Assembly (NCBI GenBank): GCA_907164885.2
Contig: OU015493.1
Span: forward strand, 117,687,693-117,751,692
Length of the DNA: 64,000 nt
Origin: Dolomedes plantarius
Lineage: Eukaryota; Arthropoda; Arachnida; Araneae; Dolomedidae
Reading direction: 5' to 3'
A program made the translations under genes and the position numbers. Of this stretch, positions 37,397 to 49,508 are shown piece after piece (the first letter of the stretch is position 1; every line of letters begins with the position of its first letter). The notes below the pieces were generated by a model that searched no databases, was not told the DNA's origin, and saw only the letters and a program-made list of their open reading frames with translations.

Positions 37397-40300
37397 GTAT
37401 GTATAGTGGAAACTATCCATATCAAGCTGTATTTCATAAAGAAGGTTTTCGTGGTAAAGTGCTATTGCTTTATTTTATTCAATATCACTTTGAAATTTTA
37501 TCCTTTTTTTGAATTTATGTATTGATTCCAGTTTTTAAAAAATGAATACTATATTTTATTGAAAAAATTTTTTTAACGGGAGTACATTCAATGATTTTGA
37601 TAAGAATTAATAACGCCTTTTTTTCTAAGCATGGTAACCTAGAAGGTCCTCCAAACTCGAAGTTCTATCTTCCTTAAAAAAACCATGTAAAGGGAAGGAT
37701 TTAAAAGTGAGTTATCGCAACTGCACATACCTCAGACACTTAGATACAGAATATCTCTCGCAAGGAGTCTTGACTTGCGTACCAGGGATTAGATCTTATC
37801 TAGAAAGGCTGTCAAATAATCCAAATAGTCCTCACTCTTTGTGAAAATGAGTTGATTGGTAGCAAATAGGGCTCGATTCACTGATAACTTCTTTTTTATT
37901 TAGTCATCTGCCGATTTTTACGATTCGCATTATAGAAGTATTTTTAAAAGAAAATTTTGAAACTGAAGGCCATACTCACTTGCCGCACACTGTTAAGAAG
38001 CTGAATATTCTAAACGTGGATATTTTAGAGACCGGTTGAATGGGGGGGGGGGGAGATTGGGACATTTCTTTCCCTTTAACTCCTTACTGTGTATCAGAAA
38101 AAGCTCTATGCGCGGGCCTTTGATATCAAATAAAATGACAAGGAAACCTTACAGAATTTTCTCACAGAAGCAGTGCATTTCCATCTTTCTTTAATTAGCT
38201 TCAACTTATTTTCAGTTTCAAAACTCAAACGGATTGAAATAAGACAAACTTAGAGAAGTATTAAAATTTTTAAAAGGTAGTGTATGTGTGTGTAGCAAAG
38301 ACAGTGAAAGAATGGTAAAGAATAAGAGAGGTTTGGTTTGGAGCGCTGCGGTCAATTTTTGCGACGCGAGGGTTAATTAAACCTGGACCTACTGCTTAAA
38401 GCTGATTCTGAACAGCTATACACATCCAGGCCAAGAGTGGGATACGAACGCACAGACTTTGGTACCGGATCGCAGTTCCCTAGCCATTCGGCCACCGTCA
38501 GGAAAGAATAAGAGAGGGATCCGTTCTAATGTCATGTATTAATGTGATTTTCGAATAAATCCCAGTGTGACTTATTCTTAAATGAAAGGTGACCCTTCTG
38601 GTATCTTCCCAAGGATTATAACTAAGATTAAATTTGGAATTCGTAATTCCCGTCCTAGTTTTTAATAGCCTCCCTAGCAAATCATATAAAGTCGAATGAG
38701 AAATCGTACTTTCAACTTCATGTCGAGCCATTATACTTTCTCTCGACGCCGCTGAAGAACTTTTTTCTTATCTGTTTATTGGGAAAAAGGTTTTCAATTT
38801 AAAAGTATGGAGAATGTTAGAAAGCCTTTTTTAATTGATCTAAAATTTGTACTTTTACACCAAGCTTCTTACTTCGAATCGGAAAAAAACTAACATGGAG
38901 AATTTTAAAAGGAAAACTTGCATCTGCTCATAAGACCTCTACTCGCTTTATTTCTGGAATTTCCTGCCAAGTCTTATTTATTACATTTCGAGAAATTTGC
39001 AATGCACTTTTATTTTATAACTGTTTTAAACAAAGCTTAACTATCGTGGTAAACGTGTTTAGGAGCGTCTATGGATTAATTTGAATCATTAACTGCTTAA
39101 AAATTAAAAAGGAACTCGCATTGGTGTAGAATATGCTTCGTACGTTACTGGCAAGAATGAGGCTCTGCTGATTACAAAAAATATTAACTAAATGGTCCTA
39201 TTTCTGTGAAATTTTCTTTCTTTACAATTAAAATCGCGTAAACAAACCTATCCTTAATCCTACCCCAGCACGAAACCTGGTAGCTTAATTCATCATGCTG
39301 AAATATATCCAAAGTATCCTCCAATCTTGTGTAAATACATCGAAGTTTGTAAGAACCTCTCTTAAATATAGCCTTGCAATAAAATTGTTTATGCAACTTT
39401 TCCAATAAATAAAATAGTTTTCTATTTTAAGATCTAACAGTTATATTATTCTGTAATCTAAAAATTTGAAATATTCGGTAATAAGCTGCTTACTAAGAAC
39501 TTACACATTAAAAAATCCCGTACCATATTTTACTATATTTTCTTTGTCTCACTTCAATATTTTTGCGTATTTTTCTAAATAGGATATGGAAATGGTGTGT
39601 CAAAAGTTGAATGAATGTTGCAACTATGATATTCAAACAACGGATCCTATGGTAATGGTTGAGTTTTTTTGTCCTAAAGATGCCAAAGAAAAGGTAAGAT
39701 GTTAATTTGAACTTTAGGAACTCAAATAAAGTTTTCGAAGCATAAAGTGAATAATTAAAATTAAATTTTATGAACATAATCTTGTCCACAATTTTGTTAG
39801 ATCAGTATACGTAATGGAATTCACGTGCAGCTGATAATCTCTTTCAAACCTAGGTGCAGTCCAAGGTAGCCTAGTGGTAGTACGTCAGCTTTCCGTACTG
39901 AGAGTGCTCGGATCAAATATCGGCAAGAGCCATTAAATACCTTCGTGTCTAGACCGGATATGGGCATATTAAATCCGTAGACCAAAAAGTCCTACTATGA
40001 AGTCAGTGTGGGGGGGGGAGGTAGAGTTCCCCCAGATGTCGCCCCTGGGAGTGCTCGGTCAAAATTGTGGTGGCACCTAACCAAGTCGGATTTAGACCCT
40101 TGTGGTGCTATTATAAAACGGAGCTGCACGACTCAGACCACAAAGCCTATATGGACCTAGTCTGGAACTTCCGAATATTGGACCGGTGTCAGCGACTTAA
40201 AGTCATCTATTTTATTAAAATAAAAAATGTCGCTTTTCTATTCTTACAAGCAACAGTTACTACATTTTATAATAGATGCTCATTTGTTAATTACCGTGTT

Positions 40301-43300
40301 ATGAAATTCTTACACTGCACTGCAAACAAACATGCTCGAAGCCACAACTTCACTAATGAACTAAAATTATTTTCCTTACGTATAAATAGCTCATCACTGT
40401 GATAATCTGAATATATGTACACATACAATGCTGTCTAACGGTGAAATATGATATATAAGCTCTAAAATAAATTATTTCAGCCAAAAGAATGTCAGTAATT
40501 TTTCTGCAGATTAGCTGTGCAAAGAATTTCCACTCACATATAAACAAGATGAGATGACGTCCAGCGTACAAAATTTATCGCTGTTCGATAAATGCAAGTT
40601 GCCATTCCATTACTCCCTAAGCTCTGAAAGAAGAGTAGTCGTCATTGTTGACCAGGATTCAAAGCTAAGATGTTGACCATTTGTTGCAAGGTAGAATAAT
40701 CTCATGATAAACAGAACAACCACAGATTAGGGTTCCAGAAAATGGGGCATGTCACTAAGTATCATGTGAGGGCTCACTTAGCGGTACCGAGATAGGAGAG
40801 AAGTTAAACTAGAATAATATGTAGGATACTCAGAGGCCACAATACCTCAGATGGGCGGAACATGTATGTTCTGGTGATTATGAAAGTGGTCTAAGTCATT
40901 GTGCCGGTGCTTGTGAGAGTGGCCCAAGTCAATATTCTTTAATAAATATTTGAAAAAAAGAAAGAGTTTATCAGTTACTTCGCGTTGCATTCTTTTACAT
41001 TACCGTAATCTGAAGCAATCTTTGCAAACTCTCAAAAATTGAACCGTCAATATTTTCTGAAATATTTTATTATATACATAGTATATAAATATTTTTTAGT
41101 TCGTTCAAACTCAAAAAGCCTTTAAATATCCCGAAACGAGAATAATATGACTTGGACCACTTTTGTAACCACTGGTACAATGTCTTAAACCACTTTCATA
41201 ATCACCATGTATTTCATTGACTTCTCAACGCCAAAGTTTTAAGAAAAATCTTACCTTGAACAGAGAGAATGTGGTCTCTCTGCCAGACGTCTCACATTTT
41301 ACTGCTTGCTACCCCCTTGCAAGCAAGACGGCCCACTTTAATTAGATTCGAGGGCATCAAAAATGCACTCTGAATTAGTAGGGTAATTTAGTTTCATTCG
41401 TGAGTCCTTATTCAACTTACAGATAAATTCTCAACGAATAGATCTCTGAGGACAAGAGGAAATACTATACATAAGCTTAATAATATCAGGGAAAGGGATG
41501 AAAATAGTGACAGAGACAGGGTAATTGCAGGCATCTTGTTGAAAGAATGCAAAGATCTTCGATAGAGCTATCAATAATGCATCAGACTGAGTACCATTAA
41601 ACATCTGCTACTTCAGTCCCCCTCCTCAAAGCCATAAAAATATGGGTGAATTTATCCCCTAACGAGATATCCAGCTCATTGAAAGGCCAGAAAAATCTCC
41701 AGTTATGAAACCGAAATCTCATGAGTGTCATGCAGTGAAGAGGCAGTTTCATCCTGTTAGCCTCCACCAAGAACCACCTCGGAAATCCGGCCTGCTATAC
41801 TTAGGAAGAGGAACTTCTTATACACAAAGGTTTTGACAGCCAGATTAAAATTCAGTGCTACTCAATCATGGATTCATGGGTTTGTCACAAACCTCGTTAA
41901 TAGTAAAGAGAAACTTATGCTCCGTTTTATGTACTGTGTACTGACAGAGACGATTAAAGGTGTGTATATCTGGGATTCAAGGCCAGTAGAAATCAATCCT
42001 ACAGACAGGTAAGTCAGCGTTCTCACTCCATCGCTTAGTATTTGGGAGTTACGGAAGTGAGGGAACATTTCTTTCCAAATCGTACAGTTTCAGTGATCTC
42101 TCGTTCCCAGCTTAGATCAGTCAGATAACACTGACAAAAATTGAATAGTTCGAAAAGCCTAGCTTGAAATACAAAGTTAAAGGCCAAATAGAGGTACATA
42201 CTCTTAGTTAATTACAGAATGAATAAGTAAATAAAAATGCTCTTCAAATTATGTGCTCTTTATTTTATGCCGCTGTTTAAGGCTGGCACTTCAGGGATAA
42301 TTTGAGGTTTGAGTTTAGATGCTAGTGTTTATGCAATCCGCCAGACTTCACCAGATATTTTCATTTTGAAAATCATATTTTTTGTGGTTTCAGGAAGATA
42401 CATTTAAGAAAATGAAGGATGAATTAGTTCAAGTCATGAGCGTAAGTTCATTATTATTATTACTATTATTATTTTCACAAGATATATTTTGCAGTCACTA
42501 ACATTTTTATCGATTGTAAATTTTGTTTAAAATTATTATACGAGACAATTAATACTCCTTAATACTTCTAGACCTATAAGACTTATTAATACTTCTTTTA
42601 CTCGCATCTTCTAGGATAAATGTCAAGATCCAAGTGACAAAGATTGCAAAAGATATACTGACATTTTGGTAACTTTAAATACTCTTTTATATTTAGATAG
42701 CTTTTACTTTCCTGATATTTAAACATGTGGTGTGAGTATTCATGATATTGAATTTACTTACAGAGAAGATGTTTTCTCAATATTATTCAAACCTCATTCA
42801 AAATTAATGGTTTATGTAGGGATTGCAGAACAGAGTACCCGAGACTAGGATACTCGGGTATCCGGGAAATGATTGGGATTGAAACACCAGGTTCCAGTGG
42901 TTATAGAATCGGCTATTCCAAAGTAGTAAATCTTAGGTTTGAAAACACCATTTTAATGGGGATAAACAGTTTTACCCTGCTCCACAAATTATCACTATCC
43001 ATATCTCTGGAAACCTTTGTCTTAAGGGTATCCGTGGTATTAACTGCTAGATTCTCCTCAACCATCTCAGAAGACAATTCCTTCCTGCTGCCAATAGATA
43101 TGCTATCGAGTGCCGTTTGCTTTTATTGACTTATTTCATATAAAATTTCTAAAAGAAATTTTAATTATTGCAGTCATAAACAGCAAAAACATATTGTATT
43201 TTATATTATTTAAAATTATACAACCTAGTCATCGACGAATTTCTAACCTAGTGGCAAATTGAAAACAAAAAATAAAACCTTCACAAAGAAAATAAATAGC

Positions 43301-46055
43301 GAGCGAGAATTCGGTAATTTAGGGTTTTAGACCCCGAACAACCATTTCCTGAGAGTTGCGAGGGAAAATATGTCATTAGCATGTCTTTAACGGTTTTACA
43401 AACTTGATCGAGTTAAAAATACTGTACGCGAGTTGAAGAAATTTTCTCGTTTTCTGTCTTACTTCACGTGTGGATATATATAAAAAAGGATTGAAGGTTT
43501 TACTTGCAATAATTTTCATAGCCCCTTTGGCTCACCCCCACTGGTGCTTTTGTAGTTTTCAAAACAGTTTACATGGAATTAGGAAATGGCGCTTATCCAT
43601 GAAATGGAGTGATGCACGTGTTTTAGTAATTGTATGTACATTTTTACCCCCACAAATATCAAATAAGAAAGATCCTTTTCTGCTTCAGTCCAAATTTTTA
43701 AGAAAATATGTTCACGGCTATGTGACAAAAGCATGGATACATTATGTTTTTTGCTCGCGTACTTCCAAAATAAATTTAAATTAAAAAGAAATGTATTTTT
43801 TCCTAACACGGTAAAATATAAATTCTTTGCATTATAAGTATGTTTTTTTCATTAATATTTATGGCAAGTGTTCTTTAGTTCATGTCTTATTCAAACCCAG
43901 GCAACACCCGGATACCCGATTCTGGAAAAACTTGAAACCCAAACCCGGTTCTGAAATTTTAGTCCGGATCTGCAATCCCTAGACTTATAGAATACAAATT
44001 AAAAATTATTTCTTTATTTTTAGAGCCTCACATTCGAGTTATAAAGAAATAGGAGTCTGTTTGAAGACAAATATTTTTGAAAAAAGAGAGGAAAATCCTC
44101 CCCGGGTTTAAAATATTAAATGGTCTATCAAACCTAGGCTTACTACAGTAAGGAATGTGAGTTCATATTGCTGCGCAAGAGGTAAAGCCATCTCCCTAAT
44201 AAATGGCACTTTAGGTCAATCCTAACACAGTAATGAGCTTTGTGTCTAAAGTTTAACGCTACTCTATTCGTATAAAAGGGTGCATATTTATTTAAAATTG
44301 ATTTATATGATGGGATATGCTCTAAAAGTTAGATTTAGGGTCTCTGTTGATGTACCCCTTGTTCAAAATACGATTTTTAACAACAAAAACAAAGTTGGGA
44401 AAATAAAACATCTGTTGCATTATCTGAATACTTTAAGGCAAAACTATTCTTATAAATAATATTTACAAGGCGTAAATAAAAGGGAAATACACGTATTCCA
44501 TTTTCTAATTTACGTTAAAGCCCACTCAGATTCATTTGTTCATTGCATTTAAAGTTACAATTGGGATAACCAAGCTGTCCGAACATCCTGATTTCGGCTC
44601 TCGAAATGGAGAGATGAGCTGAGTGTCCCTTAATTCTCTCTGCAATGATTAACAACATAATCTTTGGGTTCCAAATATAAACTAGGGTTTTATCTTCAAT
44701 TTAAATACTGAGGTATGCATCAAAACATAATAAAGTCAGATGACATTATTTTTCCTTTTATTTCCTTGAGAGAATGTTGTCATTTCACTCAATTGGAGGA
44801 AAATGTCCGCCAAATAAAAGATAAGCTTTGTAATACCTCATTGTTTTGGAAATGTTAATTCTTTCATTTGGGGAGCTATATGCTAACTCCTAAAAATGTA
44901 TATCATTAACTGCCTACCAGTTATTAGCTCCTTGTAAACTATTCGTAGAATAGACATGATAATTGTAAAGGGTGCGACAGAATGGAATCCCCCAATTCTG
45001 AAAGTCACAGGTAAGGGAGTGGAGGAGGGACGGATTTTCTAGTTGTTAGTGGATCCCATTGAGTTGCTCCCGTGAACATCGCGGTTTCATTATCGAGGTG
45101 TTCTTTACAAACAAAGATTCTGTAACAGCGACTCAGAGGGCATTGAAGAGGCACTTCGGGCTCTAAGAAAATGATGCCGTTCCTGATCCAAAAACAATCC
45201 TGCGATGGGTTTCAAAAGGAGAGCAAGTGGGTCTGAATTACCAAGGAAATCAAGTGGTTCGTCCTCGGAACACTACATCACCTGAAATTGTGCAACGAGT
45301 CCCTGAGTCCGCTATTCGTGAAGAAGTTTCCGCCAATTCCCCAGAGATACCAACAGAGTAGAGGGAAACTTTAGAAAACGGCTTCGGCAGTGCATTGCAA
45401 ATAGGGGGTGCCACCTGAGGGATGTTATTTTCAAACCCTAATGGGAAAAAACTAGATTATTAGCACTTTTCGAAAATATAAAGTTTCATTTCTGTAAACT
45501 GTTTTACTCGTTTTTTATTATCCTTTGAAATGTGAAAGTCCAATCGGCCGCACCCTGTACCAAAAATTAATCATGTTTTGACAAGGTGATAAAAGTCCTA
45601 GTCACTTTGACTAGACTAATTTTCTTGCGATGACAAGCAGGTAATTAAATGCAAGTAAAACAACAAACTCCGTAAAATGAGACAAAGATGTTTGTTTGCA
45701 GAATTGTTGGGCACCTCTTCCGCACTTCTAAAATCGTTTCGTGTGGTCAAGTTTACTCTTTTCGTATTTAATACTTTCAGTAAGCGAAAATGTCAAGTTG
45801 CGATGCATTTTTAAGCTATATGCATATTCTTTATTCCCTCAAATTTAATTGTATAACATTCAATTCAACGAAGTTCTGCTATCTTTTTAAATAAGGTTTT
45901 TTAGTTACTATTTTTATATATTGTTACATGCAGTTGATTAGCGTTCATAGAACAGGAAATAAATAATCACAATTTTCTTCCAGAATTGCTACGCAGATAA
46001 AATTGACAGCCACAAATGTGAAAAAAAAGATTGCGGCGAAGACGTTAAGAACTGA
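32874..46055 (+). CDS. Secreted cysteine-rich protein, multi-exon host gene
   Basis: I read six exons: 32874-33027, 36349-36401, 39583-39693, 42394-42441, 42615-42668 and 45984-46055. All introns are GT-AG and phases match throughout (intron 1 phase 1, the rest phase 0). The product is about 163 residues. The start at 32874 has an ideal context (ACCATGG), better than the in-frame ATG at 32856. Residues 1-21 form a signal peptide (KRR, then the ILALCFITLF core, cleavage near HVSS). The mature part is Lys/Glu/Asp-rich with 13 cysteines, including an adjacent CC pair (NECCNYD), and no membrane segment. It is probably an extracellular, disulphide-bonded protein. I do not recognise the family: a venom-gland, haemolymph or silk-gland protein is possible but unproven. 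A cysteine count of 13 hints that an exon may be missing (see 36067-36291). Introns are 0.2 to 3.3 kb and full of repeats. Confidence 0.72.
33595..33629. repeat. Perfect 14-bp hairpin in intron 1
   Basis: Arms 33595-33608 (CAGGACCTAAAGAC) and 33616-33629 with a 7-nt loop, following a long poly-T. Confidence 0.9.
34867..35308 (+). mobile_element. Tigger/pogo-type deletion remnant
   Basis: The right end GATTATCGGGACTCTACTG followed by TA is a characteristic Tigger-type terminus. The left end shares only CAGTAGAGT, preceded by TA. Inside, 34931-35128 encodes a transposase tail (LMKRYVIWRNLASREGYSSL, then TVFFKPM), matching the end of Tigger/Jerky-type proteins. The catalytic domain is absent. 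It lies in intron 1 of the host gene. Confidence 0.75.
36067..36291 (+). CDS. Candidate extra exon of the secreted-protein gene
   Basis: An open stretch of 75 codons lies only 57 bp before exon 2. It has an AG acceptor (TTCAAG|GA at 36066/36067) and a strong GTAAGT donor at 36292. Both its start and its end are in phase 1, so it would insert between exons 1 and 2 without breaking the frame. It adds four cysteines (KHC, ISC, VMC, LQC). The frame closes within the donor itself. Against it: the acceptor lacks a close pyrimidine tract, the resulting 57-bp intron is very short, and AT-rich DNA gives such open frames by chance. Confidence 0.33.
36349..36401 (+). CDS. Exon 2 of the secreted-protein gene
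   Basis: Acceptor TTTTATTGCAG|G, donor GGT|GTAAGA. 53 nt, carrying one base from the previous exon, encoding GEEVLAEFKECHKLLTDG. Confidence 0.72.
37317..37392. repeat. (AT)n microsatellite in intron 2
   Basis: Near-perfect AT dinucleotides over about 70 bp. Confidence 0.96.
38332..38502 (-). mobile_element. tRNA-derived SINE with 15-bp TSD
   Basis: The direct repeats AAAGAATAAGAGAGG at 38317-38331 and 38503-38517 bound the copy. On the minus strand GGCCGAATGGCTAGGG (box A) and GCGTTCGTATCCC (box B) form the head. The tail contains AAACC-type units. Same family as 30150-30355. Lies in intron 2. Confidence 0.92.
39583..39693 (+). CDS. Exon 3 of the secreted-protein gene
   Basis: Acceptor TTTTTCTAAATAG|G, donor AAG|GTAAGA. 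37 codons in phase 0 with four cysteines, including the adjacent pair in LNECCNYD, and FFCPKDAKEK at the end. Confidence 0.74.
39855..40165 (+). mobile_element. tRNA-derived SINE, second family, copy 1
   Basis: The head reads GTAGCCTAGTGGTAGTACG (box A) and GCTCGGATCAAATATC (box B). The body shares CCAGATGTCGCCCCTRRGRG with 53972-54253. Lies in intron 3. Edges are approximate. Confidence 0.8.
40873..41206. mobile_element. Palindromic MITE with 66-68-bp TIRs
   Basis: 40873-40938 and 41139-41206 are imperfect inverted repeats, with GGTGATTATGAAAGTGGT at the outer edge. ATGTAT occurs just outside both ends. No coding region. Lies in intron 3. Confidence 0.75.
41210..42390. other. Intron 3 sequence, nothing recognised
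   Basis: Mixed-composition DNA with no open frame, TIR pair or tRNA-like head that I can support. Confidence 0.5.
42394..42441 (+). CDS. Exon 4 of the secreted-protein gene
   Basis: Acceptor TTGTGGTTTCAG|G, donor AGC|GTAAGT. 16 codons in phase 0, cysteine-free and helical in character (EDTFKKMKDELVQVMS). Confidence 0.7.
42615..42668 (+). CDS. Exon 5 of the secreted-protein gene
   Basis: Acceptor CATCTTCTAG|G, donor TTG|GTAACT. 18 codons in phase 0, with DKCQDPSDKDCKRYTDIL. Intron 4 is only 173 bp. Confidence 0.7.
42817..43981. mobile_element. DNA transposon remnant with TAGGGATTGCAGA ends
   Basis: The 13-bp ends TAGGGATTGCAGA and TCTGCAATCCCTA are exact inverted repeats. Subterminal inverted copies of a CCCGGATACCCG-like word lie near both ends. 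Flanking 8-mers agree at 5 of 8, so hAT affiliation is only tentative. A 104-residue open frame at 43470-43784 is unassigned. Lies in intron 5. Confidence 0.6.
44968..45557 (+). mobile_element. mariner-superfamily deletion derivative
   Basis: TA-flanked ends match as AGGGTGCGRC over 10 bp (44969 and 45556 sides). The interior encodes the N-terminal HTH of this transposase group: GFIIEVFFTNKDSVTATQRA, LKRHFGL and then DPKTILRWVSKGEQVG, with stops in between, plus a C-terminal scrap. The catalytic core is missing. Lies in intron 5. Confidence 0.75.
45984..46055 (+). CDS. Exon 6, last exon with stop
   Basis: Acceptor TTTTCTTCCAG|A. 23 codons and TGA at 46053-46055. Three cysteines (NCYADK, HKCEKK, DCGEDV). 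Confidence 0.74.
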   Translation, partial: NCYADKIDSHKCEKKDCGEDVKN

Positions 46056-46112
46056 TGATTCCCAATCAAGAATTAATATAGAAAATTATGTAACTCCAGG
46101 AGAAACTTGCTA

Positions 46113-46118
46113 AATAAA
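46113..46118 (+). promoter_or_regulatory. Poly(A) signal of the secreted-protein gene
   Basis: AATAAA lies 58 nt after the stop codon, implying a very short 3' UTR. Confidence 0.6.
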
Positions 46119-46383
46119 AATATATAGATGTATCAAAAATACTTCTCTGTTCATAAACATATAAGATTTTCTCTTTAAAGTTTTGCATGGTGTTTGAAAA
46201 TGCAAGTAAATTATATAAAATTTCAAGACGATAAATGTAACCGAATACTCAATCAACTAACAACGTTTGATAAAACTGTTGCCCATTTAGATATTTAGGT
46301 CTTTAAACATAAAGTCCACCAGCAACTCATGGAATTATTTAGTGGCGTTTACAGATAGAAAGGATTATTTACTGGTCGTGGTT

Positions 46384-46465
46384 AAAAGAATGAATGCAAC
46401 TTCAGATGACTGCTGAACCATGATGAACTGCTGCTCTCGAACGCTGATGTTGCATTCATTCTTTT
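46384..46465. repeat. 17-bp inverted repeat with 48-nt loop
   Basis: Arms 46384-46400 (AAAAGAATGAATGCAAC) and 46449-46465 are exact complements, and pairing continues after a one-base bulge. It may be the end of the adjoining MITE copy. Confidence 0.85.
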
Positions 46466-46518
46466 TAAAATTGCCAGTATATAACCTCTTTTTTTCAGGT
46501 AACATATGAGACATAAAC

Positions 46519-46965
46519 AGGCCAAATCGATTAAGGCCACTTTTTGAAAAAATTTTAATTTTTGTCTCAAAGCACTTGATTGACTCCTAACTTTTTGCAT
46601 TCATAATAAATTTCCCAAATAATAAGGATTAACATCACCAAATGACAAAAAAGTTTTGGGGCAACGAATAATAAATAACGTTTTTCCGAAGCCAATCAAG
46701 TTAACTTCATTCTCTGATGTAAATCGTCGCAATAATACAAGTCAAACGTTGAAGTATGTACTTGATGATAACGGTAAGTATTTTAGTGTTATTTCATCAC
46801 AAATAAAAGTAAAATAAATTAGTCAGTTACAGTCTAACTGTCCCAGAAGTAAGTACTTGGGAATTATTAAACAATATTTTCAATTTTTTTCTGTAGTTAA
46901 AAAAAATGTTTTTTGAAGACTGAATTGGATGTTATTAAATTTTTTTTCACTTGCCAAATCAGTAA
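46519..46965 (-). mobile_element. Second copy of the 11561-12234 MITE family
   Basis: The reverse complement shares CAAGTACWTACTTC, ACTTACTTCTGGGRCAGTTA and GACGATTTACATCAGAG-like blocks with 11811-12140. The CCAAATCGATTAA terminal word is at 46522-46534. Confidence 0.7.
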
Positions 46966-46973
46966 AAAAAGAG

Positions 46974-47004
<31 letters not shown>
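46974..47004. repeat. (AT)n microsatellite
   Basis: About 30 bp of AT dinucleotides beside the MITE copy. Confidence 0.95.
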
Positions 47005-47009
<5 letters not shown>

Positions 47010-47033
47010 ACACATACATACATATATACATAC

Positions 47034-47112
47034 AAAAGAGGTAAGCAACGATAAGTAATCCTACGTTAATAACCCACGGTAGTTTCGTTAGAAGAGACTA
47101 CCTGAAATTTTT
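47034..47112 (+). repeat. 78-bp dispersed repeat, copy 1
   Basis: Nearly identical to 61196-61276. It contains GGTAGTTTCGTTAGAAGAGA then CTACC, an imperfect hairpin. Confidence 0.85.
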
Positions 47113-47855
47113 TTTAATGTTTGAAAGATTCAATAAGCAACGAACTGATTGCAGTTGAGTAGCAAACACTTTTAAAGTTTTAAAATAATTTTTCTTTCGA
47201 TTTCTTTAAATTATTTCTCCCTTATTAATGAGGAATTAATGATATTGTTCTAAAAAATCACCAAGTAAGAAAATAATCATGAAATTTCATAAAGGACTTG
47301 CCTTTGAAGTAAAAATACTTTTAACTAAAATATCGCTGGGCAAAATAAACTTTTAACAATGTCAGAAAAGATAAATTTGAAACAGGAACGAACAGTTTCT
47401 TACTATCTACAATAAGAAATAAAAGTGGCAGAAATAAAAGTAGCATGTTTCAACTAATTAATATAATTCATCACACAGAGGAGCATTGGGTGTGGTCGAA
47501 TCGACGTGAGGTCTTCTCGAGGTCTGCCATAATTCCCAAATGCACTTATGAATTGTTCATAGAGGCATCCCAACTAATGCTTCCCGGACTATTGAAGAGC
47601 TATATTAACTAATTCGAAATCAGCTGCCTCTAATATTTCTTTCTGAAGATTTTAAGAATCTGCGTATTTCTGTCATGCGTATTCCTCAAGTTTCATGTAA
47701 GTGATATGGGAATATAAATTTATACTCTGTCTAGAAATTTCCCCGTTATTTACAGTCCAAAATATGCCCAGAGAAAGGTTGGTTAAAATTCAACAGCTCT
47801 TGACCATCACTCAAATTTGCAAGGCATGGAATATACATTTTTTGATTTCTTCACT
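47113..47855. other. Intergenic DNA, nothing recognised
   Basis: No supported gene or repeat structure. Confidence 0.5.
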
Positions 47856-47859
47856 TATC

Positions 47860-48005
47860 CTGAATGGTACAGTGATCATAACTCTAGTTTCGGTGAGCAC
47901 TGGCACAAGGTTCGATTCCCCCTCCCAACAAATTTAAATGTCCAAATCCAGTTATTTCGTGGTTATCTTATGCATTTGAAAGTATATCTTAGAATGCTGC
48001 CTGTG
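47860..48005 (+). repeat. tRNA-derived SINE fragment
   Basis: A box-A-like AATGGTACAGTGATC is followed by a perfect box B (AGGTTCGATTCCCC, about 47908-47921). The 3' body is not recognised and the right boundary is approximate. Confidence 0.55.
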
Positions 48006-49508
48006 TGCTTTTTTATTTAAATCCTTCGTCTTTATTTAAATTTAACTGTTTTGAAAAACAGTTTTGATGTTGTAATGATAAACATCAAGAATTTAATGCC
48101 CTGAAAAAAAATTAATTTTTGAAGGATTTGAAAACCACGTGCTCTTTATACAAAACATTTGTTTTCGTGAACAAAAAAAATTTTTAAATGTATTTTTAAT
48201 CCATGATCAGAAACACGATTTAACATGGGGATTGAGGATGGGAGAGGTCATCTGATGGACCTCCATTAGACACGTATTTCTAAGGCAATCAAATGTAATA
48301 AAGTCTGAAGGTGTCAGAATCTAAGCGTTGTAGACCAGAATAGAGGGAAAGATCGTCCAAGAAGTAGAATGTGGCAGTGGCAGTAATTAGTTGTGGTTAA
48401 TACATTGCATAAATTATGATAACAAGCATTACTGAACTCGTCACGTACTTTGCGTCTTTGTTGTGATTATTTTAGACAAGAACTACTCTGGTTTGAAATG
48501 ACAGATAAATTTATTGATTAAACACTTATAATATTATACACTACACTCCTACTGTATATCTCGTAATTCGTCCACACATATCACCAACAAATTCATTACT
48601 CTACTATGTTAATTATCTGCGACACTCAACGCATACATTTAACTCATTCAATTATTGTAATATTATCTTATATGAATATCATTCATATTAACCTGGCTCA
48701 ATTTACTGACATGATGGTAATTCCACTCATTTATTTTATGTTAATTCAATCGTGCTCTACCAGTTTAATTCTTATTATCAATTATTCTTAATTGAGTGAA
48801 GCAATGATTATGCACATAATTGTGAGGAAAGGGGACGATACCTGTACTGACGAACTTACGACGTATCATGATGACTTCGGCGACATCTAGGACACCGTTC
48901 GTATATAAAGTTCAATTAGTCGGGGTCCGATGATGGCGATGGACTTCGTAATTCAATGAATTATCCGGTGACGGCTGTGGGCGCGGGTTTTCATCGATTT
49001 GCAGCGGGGTTCAATCATTCATTAAGTTTATAGAAATTCACTTTGAGCAGCTTGTCATTCTTCTTAATTGACGGCGTGACGGCATTCAATTGGCATATTT
49101 GCAATCAGTCATCTACACAAGGCGGCCACAACTTATTCTTGAGTAGGCATCACTCCTTCTTTCATGGGCAATCTCCATCGCTAGTGACTTTTAGCATGCT
49201 AGCTCATCGTTTCGATAAAATACATCAAGTTGCGTTTCAACTACTAGCTTGCTAGCTGCCTTCCTATGACTGATTTCTCTAGCTACCCTTCTTCTCTCTA
49301 TCTCTCTTTCTTTTTTCATATCATTTCTCTATTATTAACTTCTAACCACACCTCTTCCAATCTCATTGGCCATATTATCCCATCTCTTCTTCTTCATTGG
49401 TTTGCGATTTCTTGCTAACTTCCTTTCAACCAGTAACCTGCGTGGGCATTATTTTCCAAATTCTCCAATTCATGGCCCTTTTCCAGCGCATCCCCTTTCT
49501 GGGTTCTC
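48006..49508. other. Unassigned, possibly LTR-derived
   Basis: From about 48370 the composition shifts, with a reversed AATAAA (in AAATTTATTGATT) and a TATATAAAG at 48901-48909. This is vaguely LTR-like, but no paired ends were found. No gene. Confidence 0.3.

Noticed and set aside
43470..43784. 104-residue frame as a host gene exon in intron 5
   Set aside because: It lies inside the TIR-bounded element 42817-43981 and shows no fitting splice sites or phase.
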